In this document: piece by piece, positions 1 through 8,217 of the stretch
Layout: each line of letters starts with the position of its first letter
Numbering within the stretch: the stretch's first letter is position 1
Origin: Sphingopyxis sp. 113P3
GTDB lineage: Bacteria > Pseudomonadota > Alphaproteobacteria > Sphingomonadales > Sphingomonadaceae
Direction of reading: 5' to 3'
NCBI RefSeq assembly: GCF_001278035.1
Contig: NZ_CP009452.1
Coordinates: 591,501-655,500 of the forward strand
DNA: 64,000 nucleotides
The notes under the pieces: generated by a model
Databases searched by the model: none
What the model saw: only the letters and a program-made list of their open reading frames with translations
What the model was told of the DNA's origin: nothing
Position numbers and translations under genes: made by a program

Positions 1-1
1 C

Positions 2-220
2 TCGGGCCTGCTCGCAGGGGTGCGCGCCGGCATGGGGCTCACCATCCTGCCCGCCTTCCTCGCCGATCGCGAACCGGACCTCATCCGCTGTCTGCCGCCG
101 AAGGCGGAAGATACGACGGGCTTGTGGTTGCTCACCCACGAGCGGCTGCGCCATGTGCCGCGCGTGCGCACGGTGCTCGATTTTCTGGCGAGCGCGCTGA
201 CGAGACTGGCACGGAGCTAG
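2..220 (+). CDS. LysR-type transcriptional regulator, C-terminal end (partial)
   Basis: This is the last 72 residues of a regulator whose start lies before the window; the frame is open from base 2. The text AGVRAGMGLTILPAFLAD followed by a long amphipathic end matches the closing part of the LysR effector-binding (periplasmic-binding-like) domain, where an invariant glycine-rich turn precedes the last strand. The DNA-binding half and the effector are therefore unknown. The stop codon TAG (218-220) is part of a CTAG that borders the IS5-family element, and an identical CTAG lies at the far end of that element. Rejoining the two sides leaves the same stop, so the insertion did not shorten the protein. 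The opposite-strand gene at 1064 would originally have ended one base beyond this stop. The family call is fairly safe; the target genes cannot be inferred. Confidence 0.7.
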   Translation, partial: SGLLAGVRAGMGLTILPAFLADREPDLIRCLPPKAEDTTGLWLLTHERLRHVPRVRTVLDFLASALTRLARS

Positions 221-986
221 GCCGTGGACTCATAAGCGTTGATCCAGAGGCGTGCTGAGAAGAGCTTGATGGCGGCGAGGAAGTTGTCGGCTCGCTTGTC
301 GTATCGGGTGGCCAAGCCTCTGGCGTGTTTGAGTTTTCCGAAGAAGCGTTCGATCAGGTTGCGATATCGGTAGAGGAAGGTGCTGAACACAAAGCCCTGC
401 CTGCGATTGCGCTTGGCGGGAATGTTGGCGAAGCCGCCTTGTGCTGTGATCCGCGCGCGGATGGCGTCGCTGTCATAGGCCTTGTCGGCGAGGAAGGTGC
501 TGCCTTCCGGCACGGCGCCGAGCAGCGGATCAGCTTGTTTGCAATCGCTCGCCTGTCCTTCGGACAAGTGCAGCTGGATCGGCAGGCCTCGTCCATCAAC
601 CAGTGCGTGGATCTTGGTCGTCAAACCGCCGCGGGAACGTCCCATGCAGCGATTTGGGTCCCCCTTTTTAAGGTCGCACCGTGCTGGTGGACCCGGATGG
701 AGGAACTGTCGATCATCACCAACTCGCCGTCGAAGGCATGGGAAACTGCCGTCAGCAGCCGATCCCACACACCGGCTTTGCGCCAGCGCACGAAGCGATT
801 GTAGCAGGTGGTGTGTGGACCATAGCGTTCCGGAATATCCGCCCAGGGGCTGCCTGTGCGGAACCGCCACAATATCCCGTTGATCACCCGGCGATCATCC
901 ACACGTGGCACGCCCCGCGGCTTGTTCGGAAGCAGCGGCTCGATCACAGACCATTCGAAATCTGTCAGCTCAAAACGGCGACGCAT
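217..986 (-). CDS. IS5-family transposase, made by -1 frameshift (orfA 986-621, orfB to 217)
   Basis: DDE transposase that cuts and rejoins the element ends. The first frame starts at the ATG at 986, behind the strong ribosome site AAGGAGTC, and carries the N-terminal domain (FELTDFEWSVIEPLLP) and the first catalytic Asp in VMIDSSSIRVHQH. The second frame supplies the second Asp (LADKAYDSDAIR) and the Glu region (NLIERFFGKLKHARGLATRY). The two frames overlap at 660-669, where the coding strand has five A followed by five G; an A-AAA slip of one base joins HGATLKRG to LKKGDPNRCMGRSRGG. This is the usual arrangement in this IS group, so the split is probably programmed rather than a mutation. 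The fused product would be about 256 residues. Its stop codon TAG lies in the flanking CTAG, outside the element proper. Confidence 0.85.
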
Positions 987-1058
987 CTCCAAGACTCCTT
1001 TCCCGAGCCTTGAATCAATCACTGCCGCCTCGCGCAACTCAGTTTATGAGTTTACCGC
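221..1058 (-). mobile_element. IS5-family (IS427-like) insertion sequence
   Basis: An 838-bp element bounded on each side by CTAG (217-220 and 1059-1062). Its ends are imperfect inverted repeats: the left end reads GGCCGTGGACTCATAAG and the right end, read inward, GGCGGTAAACTCATAA. The palindromic CTAG on both sides fits the YTAR target preference and short duplication of IS5 relatives in the IS427 group. The single transposase is split over two frames joined by a slippery A5G5 run. The element lies exactly between two convergent genes, the LysR regulator and the secreted protein at 1064, without damaging either reading frame. Confidence 0.85.
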
Positions 1059-1063
1059 CTAGA

Positions 1064-1555
1064 TTAACCCACGCGCGCGCAGCCGAGCGCCGCAGCATCG
1101 ATCGCAGTTGCGGCGCCGCGCAGGCGGTAGGTGTCCGCGATGGCTCCTCCGCGCGCCGAGACGCTTTCAATGCTCATGCTCGGCGCTGAGCGCATCGCTG
1201 CGACAATCCCCGCGTCCATCCGCGCGTCGCTCGCCCAGCCGTGCACGCCATTGCCCGCGAGGATGAAGCGGCGGCTGCCGATCGTCAGCCTCAGTTCGGC
1301 GCCGTCGCGGCGCGCCTTCGACAGGCGCACGTAGAATTGGCCCCGTATGCCCGATTTGGGCCAATAGCCGACGCTCGCATAGGCTTTGACTTCGGGCGCG
1401 CCAATCGTCGCTGCGGGCGCGGCGATGGCATAGCAGCGCGGAGTGGCCAGGTCGCGGAAGGCGCCCCAGCCGTCAAAGACGCCAAGAGCTGCGGGTGCGG
1501 CGACCGCAGCGACGGGAAGGAGCAGCATCGGAAGAAGAGGAAGGGCGCGGCGCAT
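1064..1555 (-). CDS. Secreted protein resembling the invasion-associated locus B (IalB) family
   Basis: A 163-residue protein starting at MRRALPLLPMLLLPVAAVAAP, a clean Sec signal peptide with a cleavage site after about residue 20. The mature part starts with GVFDGWGAFRD and carries two cysteines, one in PRCYAIAAP and one near the end (LGCARVG), in a short beta-rich chain. This plan resembles IalB-like proteins, which are common small periplasmic proteins in alphaproteobacteria. I recognise the pattern rather than a diagnostic motif, so the family name is tentative and no molecular role can be given. The start at 1555 is chosen because the open frame further upstream runs antiparallel through dnaN and has no signal peptide. 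It is convergent with the LysR gene, separated from it only by the IS5-family element. Confidence 0.6.
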   Translation of the reverse strand: MRRALPLLPMLLLPVAAVAAPAALGVFDGWGAFRDLATPRCYAIAAPAATIGAPEVKAYASVGYWPKSGIRGQFYVRLSKARRDGAELRLTIGSRRFILAGNGVHGWASDARMDAGIVAAMRSAPSMSIESVSARGGAIADTYRLRGAATAIDAAALGCARVG

Positions 1556-1727
1556 CGCGCCCTCGTTTGCGCGATTGGGAATGCTTTGCAAGCATGGCTT
1601 GCGCGGCGCGATGCGTGCGTTAAGGAAGGTTGGCATTTTCAGGGGCAGGGAATCGCGACGCCGAATCGCCCGCGAGCCGCCGCCCCTCCAGGGACTTCTC
1701 CCGAACAGGCAGGGATGACGAATTAGA

Positions 1728-2843
1728 ATGAAAGCGACGATCGAACGCGCAGTGCTCCTGAAAAGCCTCGGCCACGTCCAGTCGGTGGTGGAACGGCGCA
1801 ATACCATTCCCATTCTGTCGAACGTGCTGATCGAGGCCGATGCCTCGGGCCAGCTGAAGCTGATGGCGACCGACCTTGATCTGCAGGTCGTGGAGACTGT
1901 CGCAGCGAAGGTCGAGACGCCGGGTACTACCACTGTGTCGGCGCACACGCTGTTCGAGATTGCCCGCAAGCTCCCCGAGGGCGCCGAGGTCAGCCTGTCG
2001 GCGGCCGAGGGCAAGATGCAGGTCAAGGCAGGCCGTTCGAATTTCAACCTGCCGACGCTCCCGCGCGACGATTTTCCCGTGATCGCCGAGGGCGACCTGC
2101 CGACGAGTTTCGAGCTGCCGGTGGCGGAGCTTATCCAGATTATCGACAAAACGCGCTTCGCCATCTCGACCGAGGAAACGCGCTACTATCTGAACGGGAT
2201 TTTCCTGCACGTCGCGGAGGATGCAACGGGGCCGGTGCTGAAGGCGGCCGCGACCGATGGCCATCGCCTTGCGCGCTATACGGTTACGCGTCCCGAAGGG
2301 GCGACAGGCATGCCCGACGTGATTGTGCCGCGCAAATGTGTGGGCGAAATCCGCAAGCTGCTCGATGAGGCCGAGGGCAATGTCGAGATCAGCCTGTCGG
2401 CGTCGAAGATCCGCTTCCAGCTCGGCAACGCGGTGCTGACCTCCAAGCTGATCGATGGCACCTTTCCTGATTATAGCCGCGTGATCCCGACCGCGAACGA
2501 CAAGCTGCTGAAGGTGGATCCCAAGAGTCTCTTCCAGGGCGTCGATCGTGTCTCGACGATCGCGAGTGAGAAGACGCGCGCGGTAAAGGTCGGGCTCGAC
2601 AAGGATCGCATCACGCTCAGCGTCACCAGCCCCGAGAACGGCACAGCGGCCGAGGAACTGGCAGCGGGCTATGACAGCGATGCGATGGAGATCGGCTTCA
2701 ACGCCCGCTACCTGTCCGACATTCTGGGTCAGGTCGACGGTGACAGTGTCGAGCTGCATCTCGCCGATGCCAACGCGCCGACGCTGATCCGCGAGAGCGA
2801 GAAAAGCCCGGCGCTCTACGTGCTGATGCCGATGCGGGTTTGA
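1728..2843 (+). CDS. dnaN: DNA polymerase III beta subunit (sliding clamp)
   Basis: This 371-residue protein is the ring-shaped clamp that tethers DNA polymerase III and other clamp-binding proteins to DNA. The sequence begins MKATIERAVLLKSLGHVQSVV and contains the recognisable clamp segments RRNTIPILSNVLIEA, LPRDDFPVI, TRYYLNGIFLH, ATDGHRLARY, DGTFPDYSRVIP and the C-terminal ending PALYVLMPMRV. It divides into three repeated domains of roughly 120 residues each, as in other bacterial clamps, and the length is normal. It is not next to dnaA or recF here, a separation that is usual in alphaproteobacteria. A long open frame on the opposite strand is a composition shadow. Confidence 0.98.
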   Translation: MKATIERAVLLKSLGHVQSVVERRNTIPILSNVLIEADASGQLKLMATDLDLQVVETVAAKVETPGTTTVSAHTLFEIARKLPEGAEVSLSAAEGKMQVKAGRSNFNLPTLPRDDFPVIAEGDLPTSFELPVAELIQIIDKTRFAISTEETRYYLNGIFLHVAEDATGPVLKAAATDGHRLARYTVTRPEGATGMPDVIVPRKCVGEIRKLLDEAEGNVEISLSASKIRFQLGNAVLTSKLIDGTFPDYSRVIPTANDKLLKVDPKSLFQGVDRVSTIASEKTRAVKVGLDKDRITLSVTSPENGTAAEELAAGYDSDAMEIGFNARYLSDILGQVDGDSVELHLADANAPTLIRESEKSPALYVLMPMRV

Positions 2844-3039
2844 CGGGGCTGCGTCGGTTTTCGCCTCCGCCGACCGTGGGCGCGGCGTTCCTTGGATCGA
2901 TGGGTACGGCGCCGGCTGATCGCGCAAGCCCCGGCGTGACGGCGCAGGATAAGGCCGAACTTGCGGCCTCAACACTATCAGATTTGCCGCCTCGCAAGCG
3001 GGATATTGAAGCAGGGACGCCGGCTGAGCCGGCCCCGCC

Positions 3040-4380
3040 TCACCCGGCCTTTGCCACCCGCCAGATCACCCCGCCGGTATCGTCGGCGACCAGCGCGCTG
3101 CCGTCCTTTGCGATCTTGACGTCCGCGGGGCGGCCGCGGGTGGTCTTGCCGTCATTGGCTAGGAAGCCGTCGAGAAGTGGGATCGGCAGCGCATCGACCG
3201 GTTTGCCCCGCGCGCCAAACTTCACGAATATCACGCTGTAGCCCGAGACCGGCTCGCGGTTCCACGATCCGTGCAGCGCGATCAGCGCTCCGTCCGCCCA
3301 GCGCTCGCCAAGATCGAGCCCGTGCGTAAAGGTGAAACCGAGCGGCGCGACGTGAGCGCCGAGAGCATAGTCGGGGCGCTTCACATATTGCCGGCGATCC
3401 TCGGCGTCAGGCTCGACGCGCGGGTCGACGAAGCCGCCCCAATAATACCATGGCCAACCGAAGAAATCGCCTTCGTCGACGTTGGTCAGATAGTCGGGGA
3501 CAAGGTCCGACCCGAGCATGTCGCGTTCATTCACCACCGTCCAGAGCTGGTCGCTCCCGGGATACCAGGCGAGGCCGACGGGGTTGCGCAGGCCCGCGGC
3601 GAAGGTGCGGACATAACCGTTCTCTGGTCGCACCTCGAGCACGGCGGCGCGGCGAAACTCGTTGTTGATGCCCTTTTCGCCGATATTGCTGTCGGCACCG
3701 ACGCCGACATAAAGCCAGCCGTTGGGTGCCGCGACAAGGCTCTTGGTCCAGTGGCGGTTCGTGCCCTTCGCGGGCAGGTCGACGATCTTTTTCGGCTTGC
3801 CGCTCATCCTGACGTCGCCTTCGACATAGGGGAAGGCGAGGATGGCATCGGTATTTGCGACGTAGAGAGTGTCGCCGACGAGCGCCATGCCATAGGGCGA
3901 GTTGAGGCCGGTGATATAGGCGCTCTTCACCTCCGCCTTGCCGTCGCCGTCGGCGTCGCGGAGGAGGGTGATGCGGTTCGCCGACTTGCCGCCCGCTCCG
4001 GCCTTGCTCATCAGGCTGCTCATCACCTTGCCCTCGATGCCCGAAGTGTCGCGCGGCGGGCTCTGCGCCTCGGCAACGAGCACGTCGCCATTCGGGAGCA
4101 CGAAGATCGAGCGCGGATGGTCGAGGCCTTCGGCGAACCGTTGGACCGCGAGTCCGTCAGCTGCAACCGGCGCCTGCCCGGCGGGCCAGTGCGTCGCTTC
4201 GGGTACGTTCATCGTCGGGAAGGTCTCGGGCCGCTGCGCCGCCATCACCGGCACCCGGCCGCTGAGCTCGGCGGTCGAGAAGCGCGCCACGTCGGGGCGC
4301 GACATCACGTAAAGGGTGATCCCGCCCGCGACCAGAAGCACGACGAGAGCGAGGGCGGCATATTTGAGGATTTTGCGCAT
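3040..4380 (-). CDS. PQQ-dependent sugar/sorbosone dehydrogenase-like protein, membrane-anchored
   Basis: A 446-residue protein with an N-terminal membrane segment (ILKYAALALVVLLVAGGITLYVM) that would anchor a periplasmic domain. The rest is a six-bladed beta-propeller of the glucose/sorbosone dehydrogenase type: GLDHPRSIFVLPNGDVLVAEA, NRITLLRDADGDGKAE, PYGMALVGDTLYVANTDAI, FAAGLRNPVGLAWYPGSDQLWTVVNERD, LGFTFTHGLDLGERW, ALIALHGSWNR and the closing RPADVKIAKDGSALVADDTGGVIWRV. Related enzymes oxidise aldoses or sorbosone with pyrroloquinoline quinone, but many homologues have no tested substrate. No PQQ-synthesis gene is visible in the window. It stands alone on the minus strand, converging on dnaN with about 200 bp of non-coding sequence between. 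Confidence 0.8.
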   Translation of the reverse strand: MRKILKYAALALVVLLVAGGITLYVMSRPDVARFSTAELSGRVPVMAAQRPETFPTMNVPEATHWPAGQAPVAADGLAVQRFAEGLDHPRSIFVLPNGDVLVAEAQSPPRDTSGIEGKVMSSLMSKAGAGGKSANRITLLRDADGDGKAEVKSAYITGLNSPYGMALVGDTLYVANTDAILAFPYVEGDVRMSGKPKKIVDLPAKGTNRHWTKSLVAAPNGWLYVGVGADSNIGEKGINNEFRRAAVLEVRPENGYVRTFAAGLRNPVGLAWYPGSDQLWTVVNERDMLGSDLVPDYLTNVDEGDFFGWPWYYWGGFVDPRVEPDAEDRRQYVKRPDYALGAHVAPLGFTFTHGLDLGERWADGALIALHGSWNREPVSGYSVIFVKFGARGKPVDALPIPLLDGFLANDGKTTRGRPADVKIAKDGSALVADDTGGVIWRVAKAG

Positions 4381-4549
4381 ATTGCCTGTCTACACCGAGC
4401 GCTCGCAGCGGCAAAGGGGCGAAACGGGGGAGCCACGTTAATGCGCAGCTGTCCTGAATTAACCTTACCTTCCCGTTCATCACGGTTGGGAACGGCGCGG
4501 TGAGAGCGGCGCGCTATGCTAGGGTCTTCACGCAGGAACCGGGGATACC

Positions 4550-4765
4550 ATGCAGCTTTCAGTACCTTTTCTCGCCGATCGCGCTGCGGTCGATGACGCC
4601 TGCGCGCTGATCGACCTGCACGGGGAGGAAGCGGGATTTGCTGCTGCAGCGCGGGCCGAGCAATATCGTGCGCTCGGCAACCATCTCCACTTCGCGCGCT
4701 GGCGTCAGATCGAGCGGTTGATCACCTATCTGTCGGTTGAGAGTGCGCTCGACACAGTGCAATAG
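4550..4765 (+). CDS. Small conserved-type hypothetical protein (71 aa)
   Basis: A short acidic, helical protein beginning MQLSVPFLADRAAVDDACALIDLHGEEAGFA, with the look of the small uncharacterised proteins common in sphingomonads: a stretch of alternating Ala and charged residues followed by WRQIERLITYL. There is no signal peptide or membrane segment. The start at 4550 follows a modest purine-rich GGAACCGGGGA. A nearly equal-length frame exists on the other strand over the same bases, but its translation is less protein-like. It is convergent with argC, 18 bp away. No function can be suggested. Confidence 0.55.
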   Translation: MQLSVPFLADRAAVDDACALIDLHGEEAGFAAAARAEQYRALGNHLHFARWRQIERLITYLSVESALDTVQ

Positions 4766-4783
4766 CCGCCTTCTCGAAAGGGC

Positions 4784-5710
4784 CTAGAGCCTGAGGCCTG
4801 CCGTTTCGGATAGGCCCGCCATGATATTGAGGTTCTGCACGCACGCTCCGCTCGCGCCCTTGCCCAGATTGTCGAGCCGCGCGACGAGGCGTGCCTGGCT
4901 GCCATCCGGACTGGCAAAAACGAACAGGTCGAGCCGGTCGCTACCCGCGTTGGAGGCGCGCAGCAGCAATTCGCCGTCTTCGGGCGCTTCTCCCATGCCG
5001 ACAACCGGACTGTGGGCATAGAAAGCGGCAAGCGCGTCGCGAAGCCGTTCCGGTGTCGCCGCGCCCCGCATCGCAGCGAGCGGTACCGGCACTTCGACAA
5101 CCATACCGCGATGAGCCGGGATGACGGCGGGCGAGAAGAGCGGCGCGACCGACAGCCCGCAGCGCGCTTGCATTTCGGGTACATGCTTGTGACCGAGTGC
5201 CAGAGCATAGCTGCGCCACGCAATGTCGCGGTCGACTTCGAACCGCTCGATCAGCGCTTTGCCGCCGCCCGAATAGCCGCTGACCGCGTGGCAGATGTAT
5301 GGCCAGTCGGCGGGCAGGAGCCCTTCGCGTACCAGCGGTGCGACCAGCGCTATGAAGCCGGTCGAGTAGCATCCCGGGTTCGACACGCGCTTCGCCCCGG
5401 CGACGGCGTCGTGGCCGCTGACTTCGGGAAATCCGTAGACCCAGCCCGGCGCCACCCGATGCGCGGTCGAGGCATCGATAACGCGGGTGCTCTTGTTAGC
5501 GATCATCGCTACCGCCTCGCGCGCAGCGTCATCAGGAAGGCAAAGAATGACGAAATCGGCGGCGTTGAGCGCGTCGGCGCGTGCAGTGGCATTCTTGCGG
5601 TGCGCGTCGTCGAGGGTGACCAGCGAAAATTCGGACCGCCCGCCAAGCCGCTCGGCGATTTCGAGACCCGTCGTGCCCGCCGCGCCGTCGATGAAAACCG
5701 TCTGTGTCAT
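4784..5710 (-). CDS. argC: N-acetyl-gamma-glutamyl-phosphate reductase, type 2
   Basis: This 308-residue enzyme reduces N-acetylglutamyl phosphate to the semialdehyde with NADPH, the third step of arginine synthesis. It opens with a dinucleotide-binding turn (VFIDGAAGTTGLEIAERL), continues with DFVILCLPDDAAREAV and has the catalytic cysteine at residue 114 in RVSNPGCYSTGFIAL. HAVSGYSGGGKALIERF and the C-terminal GASGACVQNLNIMAGL complete the AGPR signature. The length fits the shorter type-2 form found in many proteobacteria, as opposed to the longer type 1. It is followed on the same strand, 7 bp upstream, by the NlpC/P60 gene, so the two may share a transcript with argC second. Confidence 0.95.
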   Translation of the reverse strand: MTQTVFIDGAAGTTGLEIAERLGGRSEFSLVTLDDAHRKNATARADALNAADFVILCLPDDAAREAVAMIANKSTRVIDASTAHRVAPGWVYGFPEVSGHDAVAGAKRVSNPGCYSTGFIALVAPLVREGLLPADWPYICHAVSGYSGGGKALIERFEVDRDIAWRSYALALGHKHVPEMQARCGLSVAPLFSPAVIPAHRGMVVEVPVPLAAMRGAATPERLRDALAAFYAHSPVVGMGEAPEDGELLLRASNAGSDRLDLFVFASPDGSQARLVARLDNLGKGASGACVQNLNIMAGLSETAGLRL

Positions 5711-5717
5711 GATGAGC

Positions 5718-6704
5718 TTATCGCAATCTTTTCATGCCGCTCACCGGCGGCTGATGTCCTTTCTCCGCCGAATGCGCGATCACGTCGGCGAGTGGCTCGG
5801 TTCTGACCTCCATCCATCGTTGGCTCGCATGGATGATCCTCTCGTGGTCGGCCATGATCCCGACATGGCCGGGGAAGAAGACGAGATCGCCGCGCGCCAG
5901 GTCGGCGGGCGCGACATCCTTGTCAGGACCAAGGGAGGCAAGCTGCAGGTCGCTGTCGCGCGGCAACTGTATGCCAGCGGCGCTCCAGGCGAGCTGGACG
6001 AGACCCGAACAGTCGATGCCGTGGGCAGTGCGCCCGCCCCACAGATAAGGCGCGCCGGTCATTGCCTCGGCGATCGCTGCGGGATCTGCATCCGCTGATC
6101 CGGCCTCGACCAAGGCTGCGAGCGGCAGGTAGCCGTGCGGCGTCTTGAGCCATTCGCCCTCGACCGCGCCCATCACCATCGCCCCAAAGGGCAGCACGGC
6201 GGGACCTCCGCTGGCCGCGTCGGGCGCCGAATGCAGCATAGCCTCGGCCATGTTCACGCGGTGCGTCGGCGCGATCGGCGCCCCGAGCGCATCGGCGGCG
6301 AGATAGCCTACATAATGATCAGCGAGGCTGTAGCCCCAAGCCCAGCCGCCCGTCAGGTCGAGCAGCGCGAAGCCCTCGCCGTACAAAAGTTCGCTCGACT
6401 GGTCGGCGTCAAGCGACGGCGCCGCGCGCATCGCGGCGGCGGGCAGCGCGCAGCTGCGCATCATCGGCGCGGCATAGTGGGGAGCGAAATGAACCCCCGC
6501 AACCGCGATGTCAGCGAGGTCAGGGCGGATCGCGACGACGCGCGGATCAAAACTGTGCGACGCACCAGTCAGGCCAAAGCGATCGCGCCCTGCGCCAGCG
6601 ACGCCCGGGCGTCCCATGCGCACGCCGTCGATCGCGGAATGAAGGCCCGTTTCTGCTGTCACATGCCGTCCTGTTAATAGCATCTCCGCCTCAGAGGCGG
6701 CCAA
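5718..6704 (-). CDS. NlpC/P60-family cell-wall peptidase with SH3-like N-terminal domains
   Basis: A 328-residue cysteine peptidase expected to cut peptidoglycan stem peptides. The C-terminal NlpC/P60 domain (about residues 205-320) shows the catalytic triad: Cys232 in GIDCSGLVQLAW, His280 in FFPGHVGIM and His292 in IIHAS. The N-terminal half contains SH3-like segments (SSELLYGEGFALLDLTGGWAWGYS and GEWLKTPHGYLPLAALV) of the kind that bind cell-wall peptides. I see no signal peptide in the frame as given, which is common for this alphaproteobacterial group. The start could be later, for instance at the Met in GVRMGRPGVAG. The gene begins 7 bp upstream of argC and is followed upstream by the divergent-facing intergenic region with the aminopeptidase. 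Confidence 0.85.
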   Translation of the reverse strand: MAASEAEMLLTGRHVTAETGLHSAIDGVRMGRPGVAGAGRDRFGLTGASHSFDPRVVAIRPDLADIAVAGVHFAPHYAAPMMRSCALPAAAMRAAPSLDADQSSELLYGEGFALLDLTGGWAWGYSLADHYVGYLAADALGAPIAPTHRVNMAEAMLHSAPDAASGGPAVLPFGAMVMGAVEGEWLKTPHGYLPLAALVEAGSADADPAAIAEAMTGAPYLWGGRTAHGIDCSGLVQLAWSAAGIQLPRDSDLQLASLGPDKDVAPADLARGDLVFFPGHVGIMADHERIIHASQRWMEVRTEPLADVIAHSAEKGHQPPVSGMKRLR

Positions 6705-6747
6705 TCGCGCGCCATTAGACCAGCCCAGCGGACTTGATCAAGAAAGT

Positions 6748-8163
6748 TCAATCGGCCGCGCGATTGCGCCCGCGGCGGTCGTAGCGTCCCTGAAGCATGG
6801 CCCAGGCGGCGCGCAGGCCGAGCGCGGCACCGCCCTTAGGGCGGCCCGGTTTGGGCGAAGGGCGCCAGGCGAAGGTGTCAAAATGCGCCCAGCTTGTGCC
6901 CTCGGGAATGAATCTCTTCAGAAACAGCGCAGCGGTGATCGACCCGGCAAAGGCGGAGCTTCCCGCATTGCCAAGGTCAGCGATGTCGGTTTCGAGCAGG
7001 TCGGCATAGCCGTCCCACAATGGCATACGCCACACAGGATCGTCGCGGTCGACGCCGCATGCCATCAGCTCGCCTGCGAGCGCATCGTCGTTCGCATAGA
7101 GCGCGGGCAGGTCGGGGCCGAGCGCGACCCGCGCCGCGCCGGTCAAGGTCGCGAAGTCGATGATCAATTCGGGGGTCTCCTCACCTGCCCGCGCCAGTGC
7201 ATCGCCGAGCACGAGCCGACCCTCAGCGTCGGTGTTGCCGATCTCGATCGTAAGGCCTTTACGGCTCTTGAGCACGTCGCCAGGCCGGAAAGCATCGGCG
7301 GAAATGGCATTCTCTGCCGTCGCGACGAGGCAATGGAGGCGGATCGGAAGACCCGCCGCCATCACGAGCTCGGCGAGTGCGAGCACATGCGCTGCGCCTC
7401 CCATATCCTTTTTCATCAACCGCATTCCCGCGGCGGGTTTGATGTCGAGCCCGCCGCTGTCGAAGCTGATGCCCTTTCCGACCAGGGCGACGCGTGGATG
7501 GTCCTCCTTGCCCCAGACGACCTCGATCAGCCGCGGGGCGTGGTGTTTGGCGGCGGCGCGGCCGACCGCGTGGATCATCGGGTAGCCCTGTTCGAGCGCC
7601 TCGCCTTTGGTAACGGTGAGCGTCCCGCCATGCGCCTTGGCGATGCGTTCGGCCTCGGCCTCGATCTTGGCAGGCCCCATATCTGCCGCCGGTGTGTTTA
7701 CCAAGTCGCGGACCAGCGCGACGCCGCGCATTTCGGCGACCATGGGCGCGATCGCGCCTACGTCGGCGGTCAGCAGGACGCGGGAGCCCCGCGCCTCGGT
7801 CTTGGTGCGATAGGCGTCGAAACGATATTGCGCGCTCATCCAGCCGAACAGCGCCTTGCCCGGCTGGCGCCCGTCGAGGCGATAGCGGCCCTCGGGGAGT
7901 GACTGCGCAAGTTTTGAAAGACACCAGGCTGACAGATTTTCCGCATCGGCCACCGCGGTGACGACCGACCAGCTCTCGGCCGCATCACCAGGCAGGATTG
8001 CGTGGGCGAAGGCATCGGGTTTGTACAGCGTAGCAGCAAGATGGGCGCGCTCGCGCGCGCTGCGGCCCTTCAGCCACTCATCATAGCTTTGCTTGTCGAC
8101 GAGGTGGATGGCGTGGGCGTCCTGCCCCTTGTCGGGCTGGATCAGGTCGGAATAGTCGATCAT
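6748..8163 (-). CDS. Leucyl aminopeptidase family M17
   Basis: A 471-residue cytosolic dimetal aminopeptidase that removes N-terminal residues from peptides. The M17 catalytic core is intact: GKGISFDSGGLDIKP (residues 229-243) provides the first metal-binding Lys and Asp, KKDMGGAAHVL the second Asp, and the signature NTDAEGRL (310-317) the Asp/Glu pair and the catalytic Arg. The poorly conserved N-terminal domain (1-160) is of normal size. Closest in style to the PepB/PepA-like enzymes of alphaproteobacteria. It is on the minus strand, divergent from the lipoprotein gene at 8218 with 54 bp between them. Confidence 0.93.
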   Translation of the reverse strand: MIDYSDLIQPDKGQDAHAIHLVDKQSYDEWLKGRSARERAHLAATLYKPDAFAHAILPGDAAESWSVVTAVADAENLSAWCLSKLAQSLPEGRYRLDGRQPGKALFGWMSAQYRFDAYRTKTEARGSRVLLTADVGAIAPMVAEMRGVALVRDLVNTPAADMGPAKIEAEAERIAKAHGGTLTVTKGEALEQGYPMIHAVGRAAAKHHAPRLIEVVWGKEDHPRVALVGKGISFDSGGLDIKPAAGMRLMKKDMGGAAHVLALAELVMAAGLPIRLHCLVATAENAISADAFRPGDVLKSRKGLTIEIGNTDAEGRLVLGDALARAGEETPELIIDFATLTGAARVALGPDLPALYANDDALAGELMACGVDRDDPVWRMPLWDGYADLLETDIADLGNAGSSAFAGSITAALFLKRFIPEGTSWAHFDTFAWRPSPKPGRPKGGAALGLRAAWAMLQGRYDRRGRNRAAD

Positions 8164-8217
8164 GCAATGGTGCTAGGCTTCCGGGGAAACTTTGTCGATT
8201 CCCGGCGTTAAGCCCTC

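Noticed and set aside
1620..2975. A 451-codon frame antisense to dnaN
   Set aside because: It covers the conserved dnaN gene with an Arg/His-rich composition, as expected of high-GC antisense shadows.
2844..3039. Possible small gene downstream of dnaN on the plus strand
   Set aside because: The frame has no ribosome site, overlaps the end of the dehydrogenase gene and shows no protein-like pattern.
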